This document shows, one piece after another, positions 22,405-32,593 of a DNA stretch of 64,000 bases. The position numbers and the translations under genes are program-made. The DNA lies in the NCBI GenBank assembly GCA_031263585.1, contig JAISFN010000180.1, forward strand, positions 1 to 64,000, in the 5' to 3' direction. Numbering within the stretch: position 1 is the stretch's first letter; every line of letters begins with the position of its first letter. The stretch comes from Prevotellaceae bacterium. Its GTDB lineage: Bacteria; Bacteroidota; Bacteroidia; Bacteroidales; UBA932. The notes beneath the pieces are model-generated. The model had not been told where the DNA came from and searched no databases. It saw nothing but the letters and a program-made list of their open reading frames with translations.

Positions 22405-22717
22405 ACAGGTGTACGACATTGTTCGCCTTATCCCATACGGCCGGGTTACAAGCTACGGGGCTATTGCCCGTGCATTGGGTTCGGCGCAATCGTCGCGCAT
22501 GGTGGGCTGGGCTATGAATGCGTCTCACAGCGCTGATGTGCCGGCACACAGGGTTGTAAATCACTGCGGTTTGCTTACCGGTAAACGCCATTTCGCCTCG
22601 TCCGACATCATGCAGCAATTATTAGAAGAAGAGGGTATAACGATAAATAATGATAAAGTGATGGATTTTAAACTGTTATTCTGGGATCCTATAATTGAAC
22701 TCGAAAAGCTTTTGTAA
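22349..22717 (+). CDS. MGMT-family alkyltransferase-like (ATL) protein
   Basis: FFEQVYDIVRLIPYGRVTSYGAIARALGSAQSSRMVGWAMN..DVPAHRVVNHCG; the PCHR active-site position reads PAHR. Confidence 0.88.
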   Translation: MVETKPLKNPSNSTLNFFEQVYDIVRLIPYGRVTSYGAIARALGSAQSSRMVGWAMNASHSADVPAHRVVNHCGLLTGKRHFASSDIMQQLLEEEGITINNDKVMDFKLLFWDPIIELEKLL

Positions 22718-22737
22718 GCTGAATTTTGTTTCAGTTC

Positions 22738-23290
22738 AAAAGTCCGGTACATGAAACATATACGTAATGTTGATGCATCCATATTTTCAAATAGCCCAGA
22801 TAGTTCTTTGACAAATACCTGCTGTTTATATATATCATTAACAGGGCACTTTATTTGTTTTTTTGCAGGTAATGCCAATACGATTCAATAAATCCACAAC
22901 CCATTCCGGAGTATAGTCTACGCTAAAGGATTTCTTTATCCAGCAGGCAACAGCCTTCGGATCCGTATAAATATGGATTTTGAATTCCTTGTGCAACCGG
23001 CTTATCTGATAACTCGAAAGCATGCCCCAATATCCCTTAGGACGGTTCTCTGAAAATAAATATAAGCCTTCATTTATATATGCATTCTAATAGCGCGGTA
23101 TACAGTAGAAATGCCTATTCTCAAGCAGTTGGATATGAACTCCGCTGAACAGCCTTTGGACAAATCGATATGCTCGTCACTTTTACATATTCCTTTCCTT
23201 TTACATTGCGTTGGTAGCGACGTAATGTTTCTAATTCGCTGGTAAAAATTTCATATCTCTTTGGACAAAGGTCTATTTTTATCTCTTTTT
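22738..23290 (-). mobile_element. degenerate IS630-family transposase remnant
   Basis: Minus-strand HKEFKIHIYTDPKAVACWIKKSFSVDYTPEWVVDLLNRIGITCKKTNKVPC resembles the IS630 N-terminal HTH; flanking reading frames broken. Confidence 0.65.
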
Positions 23291-23761
23291 TCGCAAATCT
23301 ATTAATCTTGAGTTTAATAGATTTTAATACCTAAAGCACATTTATAGTAAAGGTTATTCGGTGGATCCTGTCCGTTGGCAATGGCCTTCGGTATGGGTAC
23401 AATACCCTGGTGTTTATTGTAACATAAGGCCACAAATACATGGATAGTACGGATGATTGTATAGTAACTTGTAAGCTGCTTCGGCATATCGTCTTCCTTT
23501 TTCGGCAAATGAAGATGTATCAACAGGTTGCCTATTACATGCCAGGCAGGTAAAAAGATTTATAATTGCAAACAGGTAATGAAACATCAGATATATTATA
23601 TTGGACAATGTGTTAAAGATAAAAGACTTGATCAATTTGCAGATTAGAATGTGAGAATTATTTTCAAATTCATTTAATTAAAAAATCGCACATCCAATTA
23701 AAAAAGTCGTGCGCCTTGATACGTGAACTATTGTTATATCTTTAAATCTATATAAACTCTA

Positions 23762-25027
23762 TTATTTTGAATTAATGGCAACAACAGGGTCGAGGCGGGA
23801 CGCTATTACGGCAGGGATAATACCCGAAACAATACCTACTATTGCCGAAATGCTCAATCCCAGTAAAACATTACCTAAAGTAAGCGTTATAGCAAACGAA
23901 CTTTGTGAACTTATCAAGGCTGTTCCTCCCCAAATGAGCAGCAAGCCCAAAATACCCCCCATAACGGCCAAAAAAGCCGATTCGAAAAGAAACTGGGTAA
24001 GAATGAAGTAATTTTTGGCTCCCAGCGCTTTTTGTATACCAATAATATGCGTTCGTTCCTTAACCGATACGAACATAATGTTGGCAATGCCAAACCCTCC
24101 GACAATAATCGAAAACAAGCCGATTATCCAGCCTACGGCATTTATGGTTCCAAAAATCTGATCGGCAACCTGGGTTATTATGCTCATCTCGTTCAAGGCA
24201 AAATTATCTTCCTGTATCGGTTTTAACCTACGGTACGCCCGTAACAACCGCCTGGCCTCATCGCCCATTTCATCAATACTGACACCCTGTTTGGCTTTAA
24301 TCATTATGTCGGGCCAAGTATTTCTTATATTTACTATTGACTTTGCAAACTGAAAAGGCACCATAATATCGCCATCCAGGTCATTTATACTTACCATGTT
24401 ATCACCTTCGTATTCTAGTACGCCAATAACGCGTAACGTATGTCCGCCGGCTTTAATATCTTTCCCGATAGGCGATTCCTCTCCAAAAAGTTCTTTAGCA
24501 ACGGTAGCGCCTATTATTGTTACATTTTTACCGCTTTGCGATTCGGTTGGCGAAAAATAACGCCCTTCGGCAATTTTAGGGGGCATTATTTTATCATAAT
24601 CATGGGTTATTGCAAAAAGGTAAGAATTCGACGCTATTTTGGATTTATATTTGACCTCGCGCGAAAAATACGATGTAAATACAACGGCCAATATTGTTCG
24701 CGCATTTTGAGCGAGATAGGCGTATTCTTCGTATTTAAAATCGGGGCGTTGTCGGTATTTCCACCACGGATAATTGGGGTCGTTAGACCAAGGAAATTTT
24801 TGAATGTATATAATGTCGGTACCCAATTCCAAAAAGCTATCCGAGATATTCCTTTGCAGCGAGTCAATTACTGTAAACATGGATATAATGGCAAAAATAC
24901 CGATGGTAACCCCCAAAAGAGATAGGAATGTCCGCATTTTATTCGCAACAATCGAACTGAGCGAAAAAACCAGACTCTCGCGAATAAGCCGGATAAATAT
25001 TATGATACTTTTTATATACCTAATCAT
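23762..25027 (-). CDS. ABC transporter permease (MacB/FtsX type)
   Basis: 421 aa; NKMRTFLSLLGVTIGIFAIISMFTVIDSL, GGFGIANIMFVSVKERTHIIGIQKALGAKNYFILTQFLFES, SRLDPVVAI. Confidence 0.94.
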   Translation of the reverse strand: MIRYIKSIIIFIRLIRESLVFSLSSIVANKMRTFLSLLGVTIGIFAIISMFTVIDSLQRNISDSFLELGTDIIYIQKFPWSNDPNYPWWKYRQRPDFKYEEYAYLAQNARTILAVVFTSYFSREVKYKSKIASNSYLFAITHDYDKIMPPKIAEGRYFSPTESQSGKNVTIIGATVAKELFGEESPIGKDIKAGGHTLRVIGVLEYEGDNMVSINDLDGDIMVPFQFAKSIVNIRNTWPDIMIKAKQGVSIDEMGDEARRLLRAYRRLKPIQEDNFALNEMSIITQVADQIFGTINAVGWIIGLFSIIVGGFGIANIMFVSVKERTHIIGIQKALGAKNYFILTQFLFESAFLAVMGGILGLLLIWGGTALISSQSSFAITLTLGNVLLGLSISAIVGIVSGIIPAVIASRLDPVVAINSK

Positions 25028-25287
25028 TGCCGAAAATGAAAGTGCAAGTTAACGTTTTTTCCGTTTGGCGCCAATCTAATATAAAATTTTACAAAGCAAA
25101 AATACAACGGTTTTACTATGTGCTTATAAATGAGTAAAAATGAATAACAAAAAAGATACACACTACAATTAACCAGATAAATTTGCAGGGCAAACGCATG
25201 AAAAAACAATCAGATATTAAATTGTTGATATATAGTAATATAATTCTAATTATTGATGTGAAAATGAAAAATATTAGATTATCTGCA

Positions 25288-25458
25288 GCGAGCTCGCATA
25301 GCTCGGTTGCTTTGGGTAAACTTATATCTTTGCATCTGTTTTTGGATATCCGGTTTAATGTGTTGTTAATACTGAACCGTTATCAAATTGTTGTGCTGAG
25401 CAAAGCATCTTTATTCGAGATACTTCACTTCGTTCAGAACCGAGCTATGCGAGCTCGC
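25288..25458. repeat. intergenic element bounded by a perfect 21-bp inverted repeat
   Basis: GCGAGCTCGCATAGCTCGGTT at 25288-25308 and its exact reverse complement at 25438-25458. Confidence 0.85.
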
Positions 25459-25606
25459 CGAAGGCAATGACAATATGATAAGGGTTTGGTATGAGTAATC
25501 GGAACAGTTTGCTGTTGCATTTGTAATAATGGCAAAATGTTTATTTAGCGCCAAATAATATGATTTTTAATTTTCAATACTTTACATCCGGTTATACTAT
25601 ATAAAT

Positions 25607-27004
25607 ATGTTGATAATGGGTGGATTTTCATCTTTGTCATATCGCTGGTTGGTACTTATCATAATTTGCTTATCTGCATTTTTGGTGCCTTTTATGGGTT
25701 CGTCAATTAATCTGGCCTTGCCCTACATTGCTGGAGAATTTTCGATGAATTCGGTTGCTATGGGGTGGGTAGTTACGGTTTATTTGCTTGCTTCGGCAAT
25801 GTTTCAGGTCCCCTTCGGCAGGCTGGCCGAAATGTTCAGCGAAAAGAGAATATTTATAGGAGGGCTGTGTATATTTGCCGTTTCGTCGGTACTTTGTTGT
25901 TTTCCGAGCAACGGTACATTGCTGATTATTTACCGTGCCTTGCAGGGTATAGGTAGCGCAATGATATTCAGCACCAGCATGGCGATATTAACGGCGGCTT
26001 TCCCAGCTCAAGACAGGGGCAGGGTTTTAGGCATTAACACGGCAGTTGTATACCTTGCCGCCGCTGTTGGTCCTTTTTTAGGCGGCTTACTCACCGATTA
26101 TATAGGCTGGCGGAGTATTTTTATTTGTGTGGCAGTTCTTGCTTTCTTTGCAGGGATGGTATCATTAAAAATACTGAATAACCCGAAAAATGAATCAAAA
26201 GGGGATCCGTTTGATATGCCGGGTACCGTTATTTACGGTATCGCGTTATTTACTTTTATTTACGGTTTTACCATTTTACCTCAAACAACCGGGTTTGTGC
26301 TGATAGCTATCGGTATAATTTCGTTAATAGCATTTGTGTTTTACGAGCGCAAGCAAAAATATCCGGTATTTAAAGTAGGTATTTTCTTATCGAACAGGGT
26401 ATTCCTTTTATCGTCGGTTGCAGCAATTATCAATTATGCGGCTACATTCGGCATAGGCTTTTTATTAAGCCTTTACCTGCAATTTGTAAAGGGTTTCGAT
26501 GCCCGGCATGCTGGGATGGTTTTAATTGCACAACCTTTGATACAGGCTTTCTTTTCGCCAATTGCTGGCAAACTTTCCGATAGGATTGAGGCGCATTACC
26601 TGGCCTCAGCTGGGATGGCGCTCATTTCAATTGTACTGTTTATTTTATGTTTTGTAACATCCGAAACCAGTATTGCGGTACTCATTATAATGTTGATGAT
26701 TTTGGGGATTGGCTTTGCTTTTTTCTCGTCTCCCAATGTTAATTTAATTATGAGTTCGGTCGAAAAGCATTATTATAGCATGGCATCGGCAACCACGGGA
26801 ACAATGCGCCTTTCAGGTCAGGCTTTCAGTATGGGGTTGGCGATGATGGTGATTTCGATTTACTTGAACAATCAACCCATGTCGGTACAATTAAGCCCGC
26901 AATTTATAAAAGCTATGCATACTGCATTTCTTATTTTTGCCATACTTTGCGCGGTAGGAGTGTATACTTCAATGTCGAGAGGAAAAACAAGTGTTAATAA
27001 ATAA
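25607..27004 (+). CDS. MFS transporter (EmrB/QacA-like, DHA2 type)
   Basis: 465 aa; NLALPYIAGEFSMNSVAMGWVVTVYLLASAMFQVPFGRLAEMFSEKRIF, RALQGIGSAMIFSTSMAILTAAFP. Confidence 0.93.
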   Translation: MLIMGGFSSLSYRWLVLIIICLSAFLVPFMGSSINLALPYIAGEFSMNSVAMGWVVTVYLLASAMFQVPFGRLAEMFSEKRIFIGGLCIFAVSSVLCCFPSNGTLLIIYRALQGIGSAMIFSTSMAILTAAFPAQDRGRVLGINTAVVYLAAAVGPFLGGLLTDYIGWRSIFICVAVLAFFAGMVSLKILNNPKNESKGDPFDMPGTVIYGIALFTFIYGFTILPQTTGFVLIAIGIISLIAFVFYERKQKYPVFKVGIFLSNRVFLLSSVAAIINYAATFGIGFLLSLYLQFVKGFDARHAGMVLIAQPLIQAFFSPIAGKLSDRIEAHYLASAGMALISIVLFILCFVTSETSIAVLIIMLMILGIGFAFFSSPNVNLIMSSVEKHYYSMASATTGTMRLSGQAFSMGLAMMVISIYLNNQPMSVQLSPQFIKAMHTAFLIFAILCAVGVYTSMSRGKTSVNK

Positions 27005-27146
27005 AAATATTTCGGCTATATTTTTCTGATTTAAAATAATTCCAATATATTTGCTTTTAATCAGAGAAAGATTTTTTTCCGAAGATTAGAACAATTATAT
27101 AAAAATGCCTTTATTAACATATAAATAATTCAAGGAGTTTTACATT

Positions 27147-27935
27147 ATGGAACTAAATTGGGGATATATTGCAATTATTGTTACAGCATTAATTTATATA
27201 GTAGCTGCATTTATTCAATTTCGGAGGGCTTTTTTAATGTCGATGAGGGTTCGGCATTTGAATATAAAAGGGAAACACTCACCTGCAAAAATTTTAAGCT
27301 ACTCCCGTGATAAATACGTTGAAGTTGAGTTTACAAATCAGTCGAACAGCCGTGTAATAACTGATTTCAAAATTAATAAAAATGCAAGGAAGCTGCCTGT
27401 AGGCTCCGATGCAACTGTGTTGATGGGGGATAACTCCAAAAATAGCCCAGCCATTGTACTAAAATATGATAACAGACCTATATACGGCATTTCAAAATAT
27501 GTTTTGTATGGAATTTTTCTTTTTATAATTGCGGTTTTATTAATGGGAGTATTGTATATGACTAGGGGAAGCGTTATATCGAGTTATATTGGTATACTTA
27601 TTCCGGTAATTGCTGCAATAGCTATTTTTATTGGTGTTACTGAAGACGATATGGCTCAAGCCCGTACCCGTAATTTATTATTGTTATGCGGACTTAATGC
27701 AAGTGCGCGCATCCGTAAAGTAAGTTCAACAGATATTACAAAGAAAGGCTATAAACAAATTTCATTTTTTCTAGAATTTACCGACAATAACGGTAATGCC
27801 TGTTTCGGTAAGGCCGAAGAACCTTTAAGCATGAAAGATTATCAATTTTTTAAACAGGAAAAAAAAGTTGATATTTTATATTCTACCGACTTACGTAAAG
27901 AACATTGCTTGTTAAATTATACATGGCAACAGTAA
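27147..27935 (+). CDS. hypothetical membrane protein (DUF3592-like layout)
   Basis: 262 aa; N-terminal TM, two central TMs, soluble beta-rich segments. Confidence 0.6.
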   Translation: MELNWGYIAIIVTALIYIVAAFIQFRRAFLMSMRVRHLNIKGKHSPAKILSYSRDKYVEVEFTNQSNSRVITDFKINKNARKLPVGSDATVLMGDNSKNSPAIVLKYDNRPIYGISKYVLYGIFLFIIAVLLMGVLYMTRGSVISSYIGILIPVIAAIAIFIGVTEDDMAQARTRNLLLLCGLNASARIRKVSSTDITKKGYKQISFFLEFTDNNGNACFGKAEEPLSMKDYQFFKQEKKVDILYSTDLRKEHCLLNYTWQQ

Positions 27936-27939
27936 AACT

Positions 27940-27972
27940 AAAAAGCTTGGATATTTCGTCCAAGCTCTTTTT
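27940..27972 (+). terminator. terminator stem-loop AGCTTGGA...TCCAAGCT with T run
   Basis: aaaaAGCTTGGAtatttcgTCCAAGCTctttttt between convergent genes. Confidence 0.8.
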
Positions 27973-27994
27973 TATAAAAATATTAATCAGCCAT

Positions 27995-28873
27995 TTACAA
28001 TGATTGTTTACTTTCGGCAGTAACATCTTTACTTATTTTTTTGATTAAGACTTGCAATACATTGCCCGGGCCTAATTCAACAAATTCGGTAGCCCCGTCG
28101 GCTACCATGTTTTGAACTGTTTGCGTCCAGCGTACCGGAGAAGTTAGTTGTTTTATCAGGTTTTGTTTTATTGTTTCGGGATCGGTATATGGCTTAGCAT
28201 CCACGTTCTGATATACTGGGCAAATTGGCGTATTGAAATTTGTGGACTTAATAGCGGCTTCGAGCTCCACACGGGCCGGTTCCATTAATGGCGAGTGAAA
28301 AGCTCCGCCGACAGGTAATACCAATGCGCGTTTTGCTCCGACAGCTTTCAGTTTTTCACAAGCCTCTCCAACGGCTTTAATCTCTCCCGAAATAACCAAT
28401 TGTCCCGGACAGTTATAATTTGCCGGAACCACAATACCATGGACTCCGGTGCATATTTTTTCAACGGTTTCATCGTCGAGTCCTAAGACTGCAGCCATCG
28501 TCGATGGTTTTAACTCACATGCTGTTTGCATGGCAATAGCGCGTGCGTATACCAAATTCAGCCCGTCATCAAAACTCATTGCTCCGGCAGTAACCAATGC
28601 CGAAAATTCGCCTAACGAATGGCCTGCAACCATGTCGGGCTTAAAGTCGGGTAACAATTTGGCCAGTATTACCGAGTGCAAAAAAATGGCGGGCTGGGTT
28701 ACTTTTGTTTGTTTCAGGTCGGCATCCGTACCTGTAAACATCAAGTCGGTAATACGAAACCCTAATATTTCGTTGGCTTTTTCGAATAATTCCTTAGCCT
28801 GCGGAAATTCGTACAAATCTTTACCCATTTCTACAAACTGGGCTCCCTGTCCGGGAAAAACATATACTTTCAT
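27995..28873 (-). CDS. fabD: malonyl CoA-acyl carrier protein transacylase
   Basis: VFPGQGAQFVEMGKDLY, VAGHSLGEFSALVTAGAMSF, GGAFHSPLMEPA, FVELGPGNVLQVLIKK. Confidence 0.97.
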   Translation of the reverse strand: MKVYVFPGQGAQFVEMGKDLYEFPQAKELFEKANEILGFRITDLMFTGTDADLKQTKVTQPAIFLHSVILAKLLPDFKPDMVAGHSLGEFSALVTAGAMSFDDGLNLVYARAIAMQTACELKPSTMAAVLGLDDETVEKICTGVHGIVVPANYNCPGQLVISGEIKAVGEACEKLKAVGAKRALVLPVGGAFHSPLMEPARVELEAAIKSTNFNTPICPVYQNVDAKPYTDPETIKQNLIKQLTSPVRWTQTVQNMVADGATEFVELGPGNVLQVLIKKISKDVTAESKQSL

Positions 28874-28958
28874 GCTTTAAATTTCTTATTAGTAAATTAA
28901 GATTTTAATACAACAAAGATAAAAGCTTTTTATAAAACAGAGCTATCAGTTTTTTTTC

Positions 28959-28966
28959 TATCTTTG
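28959..28966 (+). promoter_or_regulatory. -7 box TATCTTTG upstream of tRNA-Arg
   Basis: matches TAnnTTTG 12 nt upstream of the tRNA 5' end. Confidence 0.6.
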
Positions 28967-28978
28967 CGCCCTATATTC

Positions 28979-29052
28979 GGCCCCGTAGTTCAGCTGAATA
29001 GAATGTCAGATTCCGGTTCTGAAGGTCACAGGTTTGAATCCTGTCGGGGTCA
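28979..29052 (+). tRNA. tRNA-Arg (anticodon CCG)
   Basis: acceptor GGCCCCG/CGGGGTC, anticodon stem TCAGA-TTCCGGT-TCTGA, T-arm CACAGGTTTGAATCCTGTC. Confidence 0.92.
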
Positions 29053-29348
29053 CAAGCGCCCAAAGCAGTAACTTATTGAAGTTGCTGCTTTTTTGTTTTA
29101 AGTATTATGATTTTTAAGCTGTTTTAAACTTTCTTTATATAAAAATATATAAAGAAAATATAAGTAACTGTTAGGAAATTCTAATTAAATTCTATTAATG
29201 AAAATTCTGATCATTGCTATAGGATAGCCATGCTAACATTCTTTCGACAATCCGCCTTTCTGGTAGAACTTTAAAGTTGATTTGTTCATCTCTTTTTATA
29301 TTTTGCAAATCCCATGAAAACTGTTCTTTTACCCAATCGATAATAAGT

Positions 29349-30143
29349 GTTATTCTCCAAAGTATGCTAAATAGACAAAGCCGAAATGATGTAAAAGAAA
29401 GCTAGATTAAATGCTTTTAAAATACTTTTAAATGCTCACGTATTATTTTGGAGAAACAAAAAGTTTCACGGAATGCCCTACGGATATGATGCCTCGGCCG
29501 GCAATTATTCCCCCCCGATACCTACGGTATATTTCTTTCCTGTACAATAGTTTCCGTCCTTGAATGCGGCAGCAAAGCTATCTCAATCATCGGGGGCAAT
29601 ACTTCCGTCGTTTATCCCTGAATCAGACAATTTTTTCTTCAAGTCTTCGACTGTTTTCGTTCCCGTTTTCCCTGAACAAATGCTACGATTTCGCCACTGT
29701 CTCTATGGCAGGCATAGACGAGCCAAAGCTTGTCGCTTTTCTTCCCCGCATAAGTCCAAAACTCATCTGCTTCCAAGCAGTTGCAATATTGTTGCTTGGG
29801 TTGGTTCGAATGTCGGGAATTAACTAATACCGGCAACAGTTTTTTGATGTTTATTTTCTCAATTTCAGCGGTATCCCTGGTGCCTATCCCGCGGACAAGC
29901 GGCAATAAGATTTTTTGTGCTGGGGAAAAATAACAGCCTTTTTACCGCAGTGCGTGGCCGCCGGTAAACTGCCGTCCGCATTTCTTGCACAAATAATTTT
30001 GCTTCCCGTACGGTTTCTTGCCATTTCTTTTTATCTTCGGGCTTCGGCAATCGGGGTAACGGAGTGTAATTTTTATTTGCATTCACAAAATACAAATCCA
30101 TTTCTTGATTGCCAAATATTTATAAGAGCATACTTTTACATCA
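29349..30143 (-). mobile_element. degenerate IS1-family insertion sequence
   Basis: Minus-strand pieces GIGTRDTAEIEKINIKKLLPVL and CLEADEFWTYAGKKSDKLWLVYACHRDSGEIVAFVQGKR typical of IS1 transposase, split over frames; ends carry related AGTATGCT / AGCATACT termini. Confidence 0.8.
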
Positions 30144-30144
30144 T

Positions 30145-30394
30145 CACTCTTCGTAACAATGACGGAAAAGATATTTTGCAGGTCGGCGACGGAGAATTGA
30201 CCTCGATGCTACTTGCTGCCGATTTGGTGGACAAAATGTAGATAACTTATATATCTGTCATTCTCGGCAAAGGTGTTCCTTTATTTCCACAGCAACGCAA
30301 AGAATCGAAATGGAGATTAATCGAAGCCAAGCCTTACAGTTCAGACGTATTAACGGCCAAATATCAGAAGGTAGAAAATCAAAGTAGGAAATAA
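30145..30394 (+). pseudogene. C-terminal remnant of a RibD/dihydrofolate-reductase-like family protein
   Basis: LRNNDGKDILQVGDGELTSMLLAADLVDKM*ITYISVILGKGVPLFPQQRKESKWRLIEAKPYSSDVLTAKYQKV; internal stop and missing N-terminus. Confidence 0.65.
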
Positions 30395-30510
30395 GTAGGA
30401 ACAAAGTCTATGATAGGACATAATGTTGGTTTTGCTGGTAGTGCATGGCTTGCTTTAATTTACAAAATCGCAAAAAAGGAGTATTTTTAGGCAGATATAG
30501 GAAAAAGTCT

Positions 30511-30518
30511 TATTTTTG
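30511..30518 (+). promoter_or_regulatory. -7 box TATTTTTG at the start of the methyltransferase leader
   Basis: matches TAnnTTTG. Confidence 0.5.
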
Positions 30519-30557
30519 CAGCCTATGTTTAAAGCGAAGAAGGAGTCCGTGAAGTAA

Positions 30558-30684
30558 ATAACCTTTGGCGTTCTGTCAAGGTTATCCCTTAAATTCAAAC
30601 TCAGGCATATTCTTGCCCGAGTTATTTTTATATATACATATTATCAATCATTGATGTGGAAACAGGCGTATTGCTTCCTGTTCC
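30558..30684 (+). promoter_or_regulatory. multi-hairpin 5' leader, candidate attenuator
   Basis: ATAACCTT/AAGGTTAT (30558-30585); AACTCAGGC/GCCCGAGTT followed by ATTTTTATAT (30598-30630); GGAAACAGG/CCTGTTCC (30658-30684). Confidence 0.55.
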
Positions 30685-30706
30685 ATATCACAAATATTCA
30701 TACATC

Positions 30707-31480
30707 ATGTGTAACGAAAATAAAACAATTCGCAACTTCGACTTCAATCTAATTTGCGAATACTTTTCAAATGTAGAACGTCAAGGACCGGGCAGTCCCG
30801 AAACAACCCTGAAAGCATTGAGCTTTATTGATAATCTGACCCCGAAATCCCTTATCGCCGACCTCGGTTGTGGTACAGGCGGACAGACTATGACGTTGGC
30901 ACAGCAGACAGAAGGGCTGATTACAGGGCTTGACCTCTTTCCCAACTTCATTAATATCTTCAAGCGGAATGCCCACGTACTTGGTCTTTCTGATAGGGTA
31001 AAAGGCATTGTCGGTTCAATGGATAATCTTCCTTTCGAGAAAGAATCCTTAGACCTCATCTGGTCGGAAGGAGCTATCTACAATATCGGTTTCGAGCGAG
31101 GATTAAAAGAATGGCACAAGTACTTGAAAACAGGAGGTTATATAGCAGTAAGCGAAGTAAGCTTGTTCACTACTGAACGCCCCTCTGAAATTGACGAATA
31201 TTGCAAACTGCACTTTCCGGACATAGATACAATTTCCAATAAATCAGCAGTGATGCAGAAAACGGGCTACATTCTGGTCGCGACCTTTATCATTCCAGAA
31301 AATTGTTGGATAGAACATTTCTACGTTCCATGCTGCAAAATACATGAAGTGTTCCTAAAAAAGCATGCAGGAAACAAAATGGCTGAAGAACTTATTGTGT
31401 CCGAACTGCATGACATGGAAATTTACTGCAAGTACAAAGAGTTCTATGGATATGTATTTTATATCGGAAAAAAAATTTAA
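30707..31480 (+). CDS. class I SAM-dependent methyltransferase
   Basis: [34 protein letters not shown], ..[41 protein letters not shown] at 30707 preferred over the GTG at 30656. Confidence 0.88.
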   Translation: MCNENKTIRNFDFNLICEYFSNVERQGPGSPETTLKALSFIDNLTPKSLIADLGCGTGGQTMTLAQQTEGLITGLDLFPNFINIFKRNAHVLGLSDRVKGIVGSMDNLPFEKESLDLIWSEGAIYNIGFERGLKEWHKYLKTGGYIAVSEVSLFTTERPSEIDEYCKLHFPDIDTISNKSAVMQKTGYILVATFIIPENCWIEHFYVPCCKIHEVFLKKHAGNKMAEELIVSELHDMEIYCKYKEFYGYVFYIGKKI

Positions 31481-31489
31481 GTAATTATC

Positions 31490-32593
31490 ATGGAGACTGT
31501 CTTTGACGACAATCTCCATGATTTAAAGATCGAAGCAATGAGCAATTTACAATTATATGGCTGGAATGAAGAACTGTTTCAGCAAAAACAAGAATCAAAT
31601 TATAAAGATTTCGCACATGGGCGGGTAATGGTTACTCATCGTACTTGTTATGAAGTAGTGTCTGAAACAGGCTGCTATATTTGCGAACTGACAGGAAATA
31701 TGCTCTATGGAAGAGACACTTCCGAATATCCCTGTACCGGCGATTGGGTTATTTTCCAATCCACAGATATAGATAAAGGAATCATTTTCGATATGTTGCC
31801 TCGCACGAAAACGCTCTATCGTCTTAAGAGCGGTTCTGTGTCGGAAAGGCAAGCTATCGCCTCTTATATTGACAAAGCATTTATCGTCCAAAATCTGGAC
31901 AGTAATTTTAATGTGCGTCGTATTGAACGCTTTATGCTACAACTTTCAGAGGAAAATATCCAACCTGTATTGATACTGACGAAAACAGATTTGGGATTCG
32001 ATGTTAAGGAAATAGAAAAAGCAATAACGCATATTTCTCATAAGATACCGGTCTTCTATACCAGTATAGAATTTCCTAAAAGTATTGATAAGCTAAGAGA
32101 GTTTATTCATATTGGGGAAACGGTTGTCTTTACAGGAATGTCCGGCGTAGGGAAAAGTACATTAATCAACGCTCTTTGTGGACAACAGTTGCTGCAAACC
32201 GGCGTAATTAGTGATTCAACAGGCAAAGGCAAACATACTAGCACCCGCAGGGAAATGGTGTTGATGCCAAATTCAGGTGTACTGATAGATACTCCGGGAA
32301 TAAAGCTGTTCGGTGTTACAAATGACAATACCGATAATTTGTCGGAAATTTTGGATATATCAGACTATGAGGATAAATGCCGATTCAAAGATTGTCGGCA
32401 CATTAACGAAAAGGGTTGTGCCGTAATCGAAGCTGTTGAGAATGGAGAAATAGGCAGTGGCGTTTATGAAAGTTATCTGAAACTTCGGCGAGAAGCGTGG
32501 CGCTATACCGCAACCGTACAAGAAAAACGGAAGCAAGAAAAGTCACTATCCAAAGCGCTGAAAGTGTATAAAGATAAATACGATAAACGATGA
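31490..32593 (+). CDS. rsgA: ribosome small subunit-dependent GTPase A
   Basis: 367 aa; FTGMSGVGKSTLINALCG, DSTGKGKHTSTRREM, DTPGIKLFG; C-terminal zinc-type CRFKDCRHINEKGCAV. Confidence 0.93.
   Translation: METVFDDNLHDLKIEAMSNLQLYGWNEELFQQKQESNYKDFAHGRVMVTHRTCYEVVSETGCYICELTGNMLYGRDTSEYPCTGDWVIFQSTDIDKGIIFDMLPRTKTLYRLKSGSVSERQAIASYIDKAFIVQNLDSNFNVRRIERFMLQLSEENIQPVLILTKTDLGFDVKEIEKAITHISHKIPVFYTSIEFPKSIDKLREFIHIGETVVFTGMSGVGKSTLINALCGQQLLQTGVISDSTGKGKHTSTRREMVLMPNSGVLIDTPGIKLFGVTNDNTDNLSEILDISDYEDKCRFKDCRHINEKGCAVIEAVENGEIGSGVYESYLKLRREAWRYTATVQEKRKQEKSLSKALKVYKDKYDKR

Noticed and set aside
23314-23635. Minus-strand ORFs of 69 and 73 aa with fragments such as HLPKKEDDMPKQLTSYYTIIRTIH
   Set aside because: Look like frameshifted remains of one gene but the family could not be identified.
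30656-30706. GTG start proposed for the methyltransferase
   Set aside because: Upstream residues lie in a hairpin leader; the ATG at 30707 gives a typical methyltransferase N-terminus.
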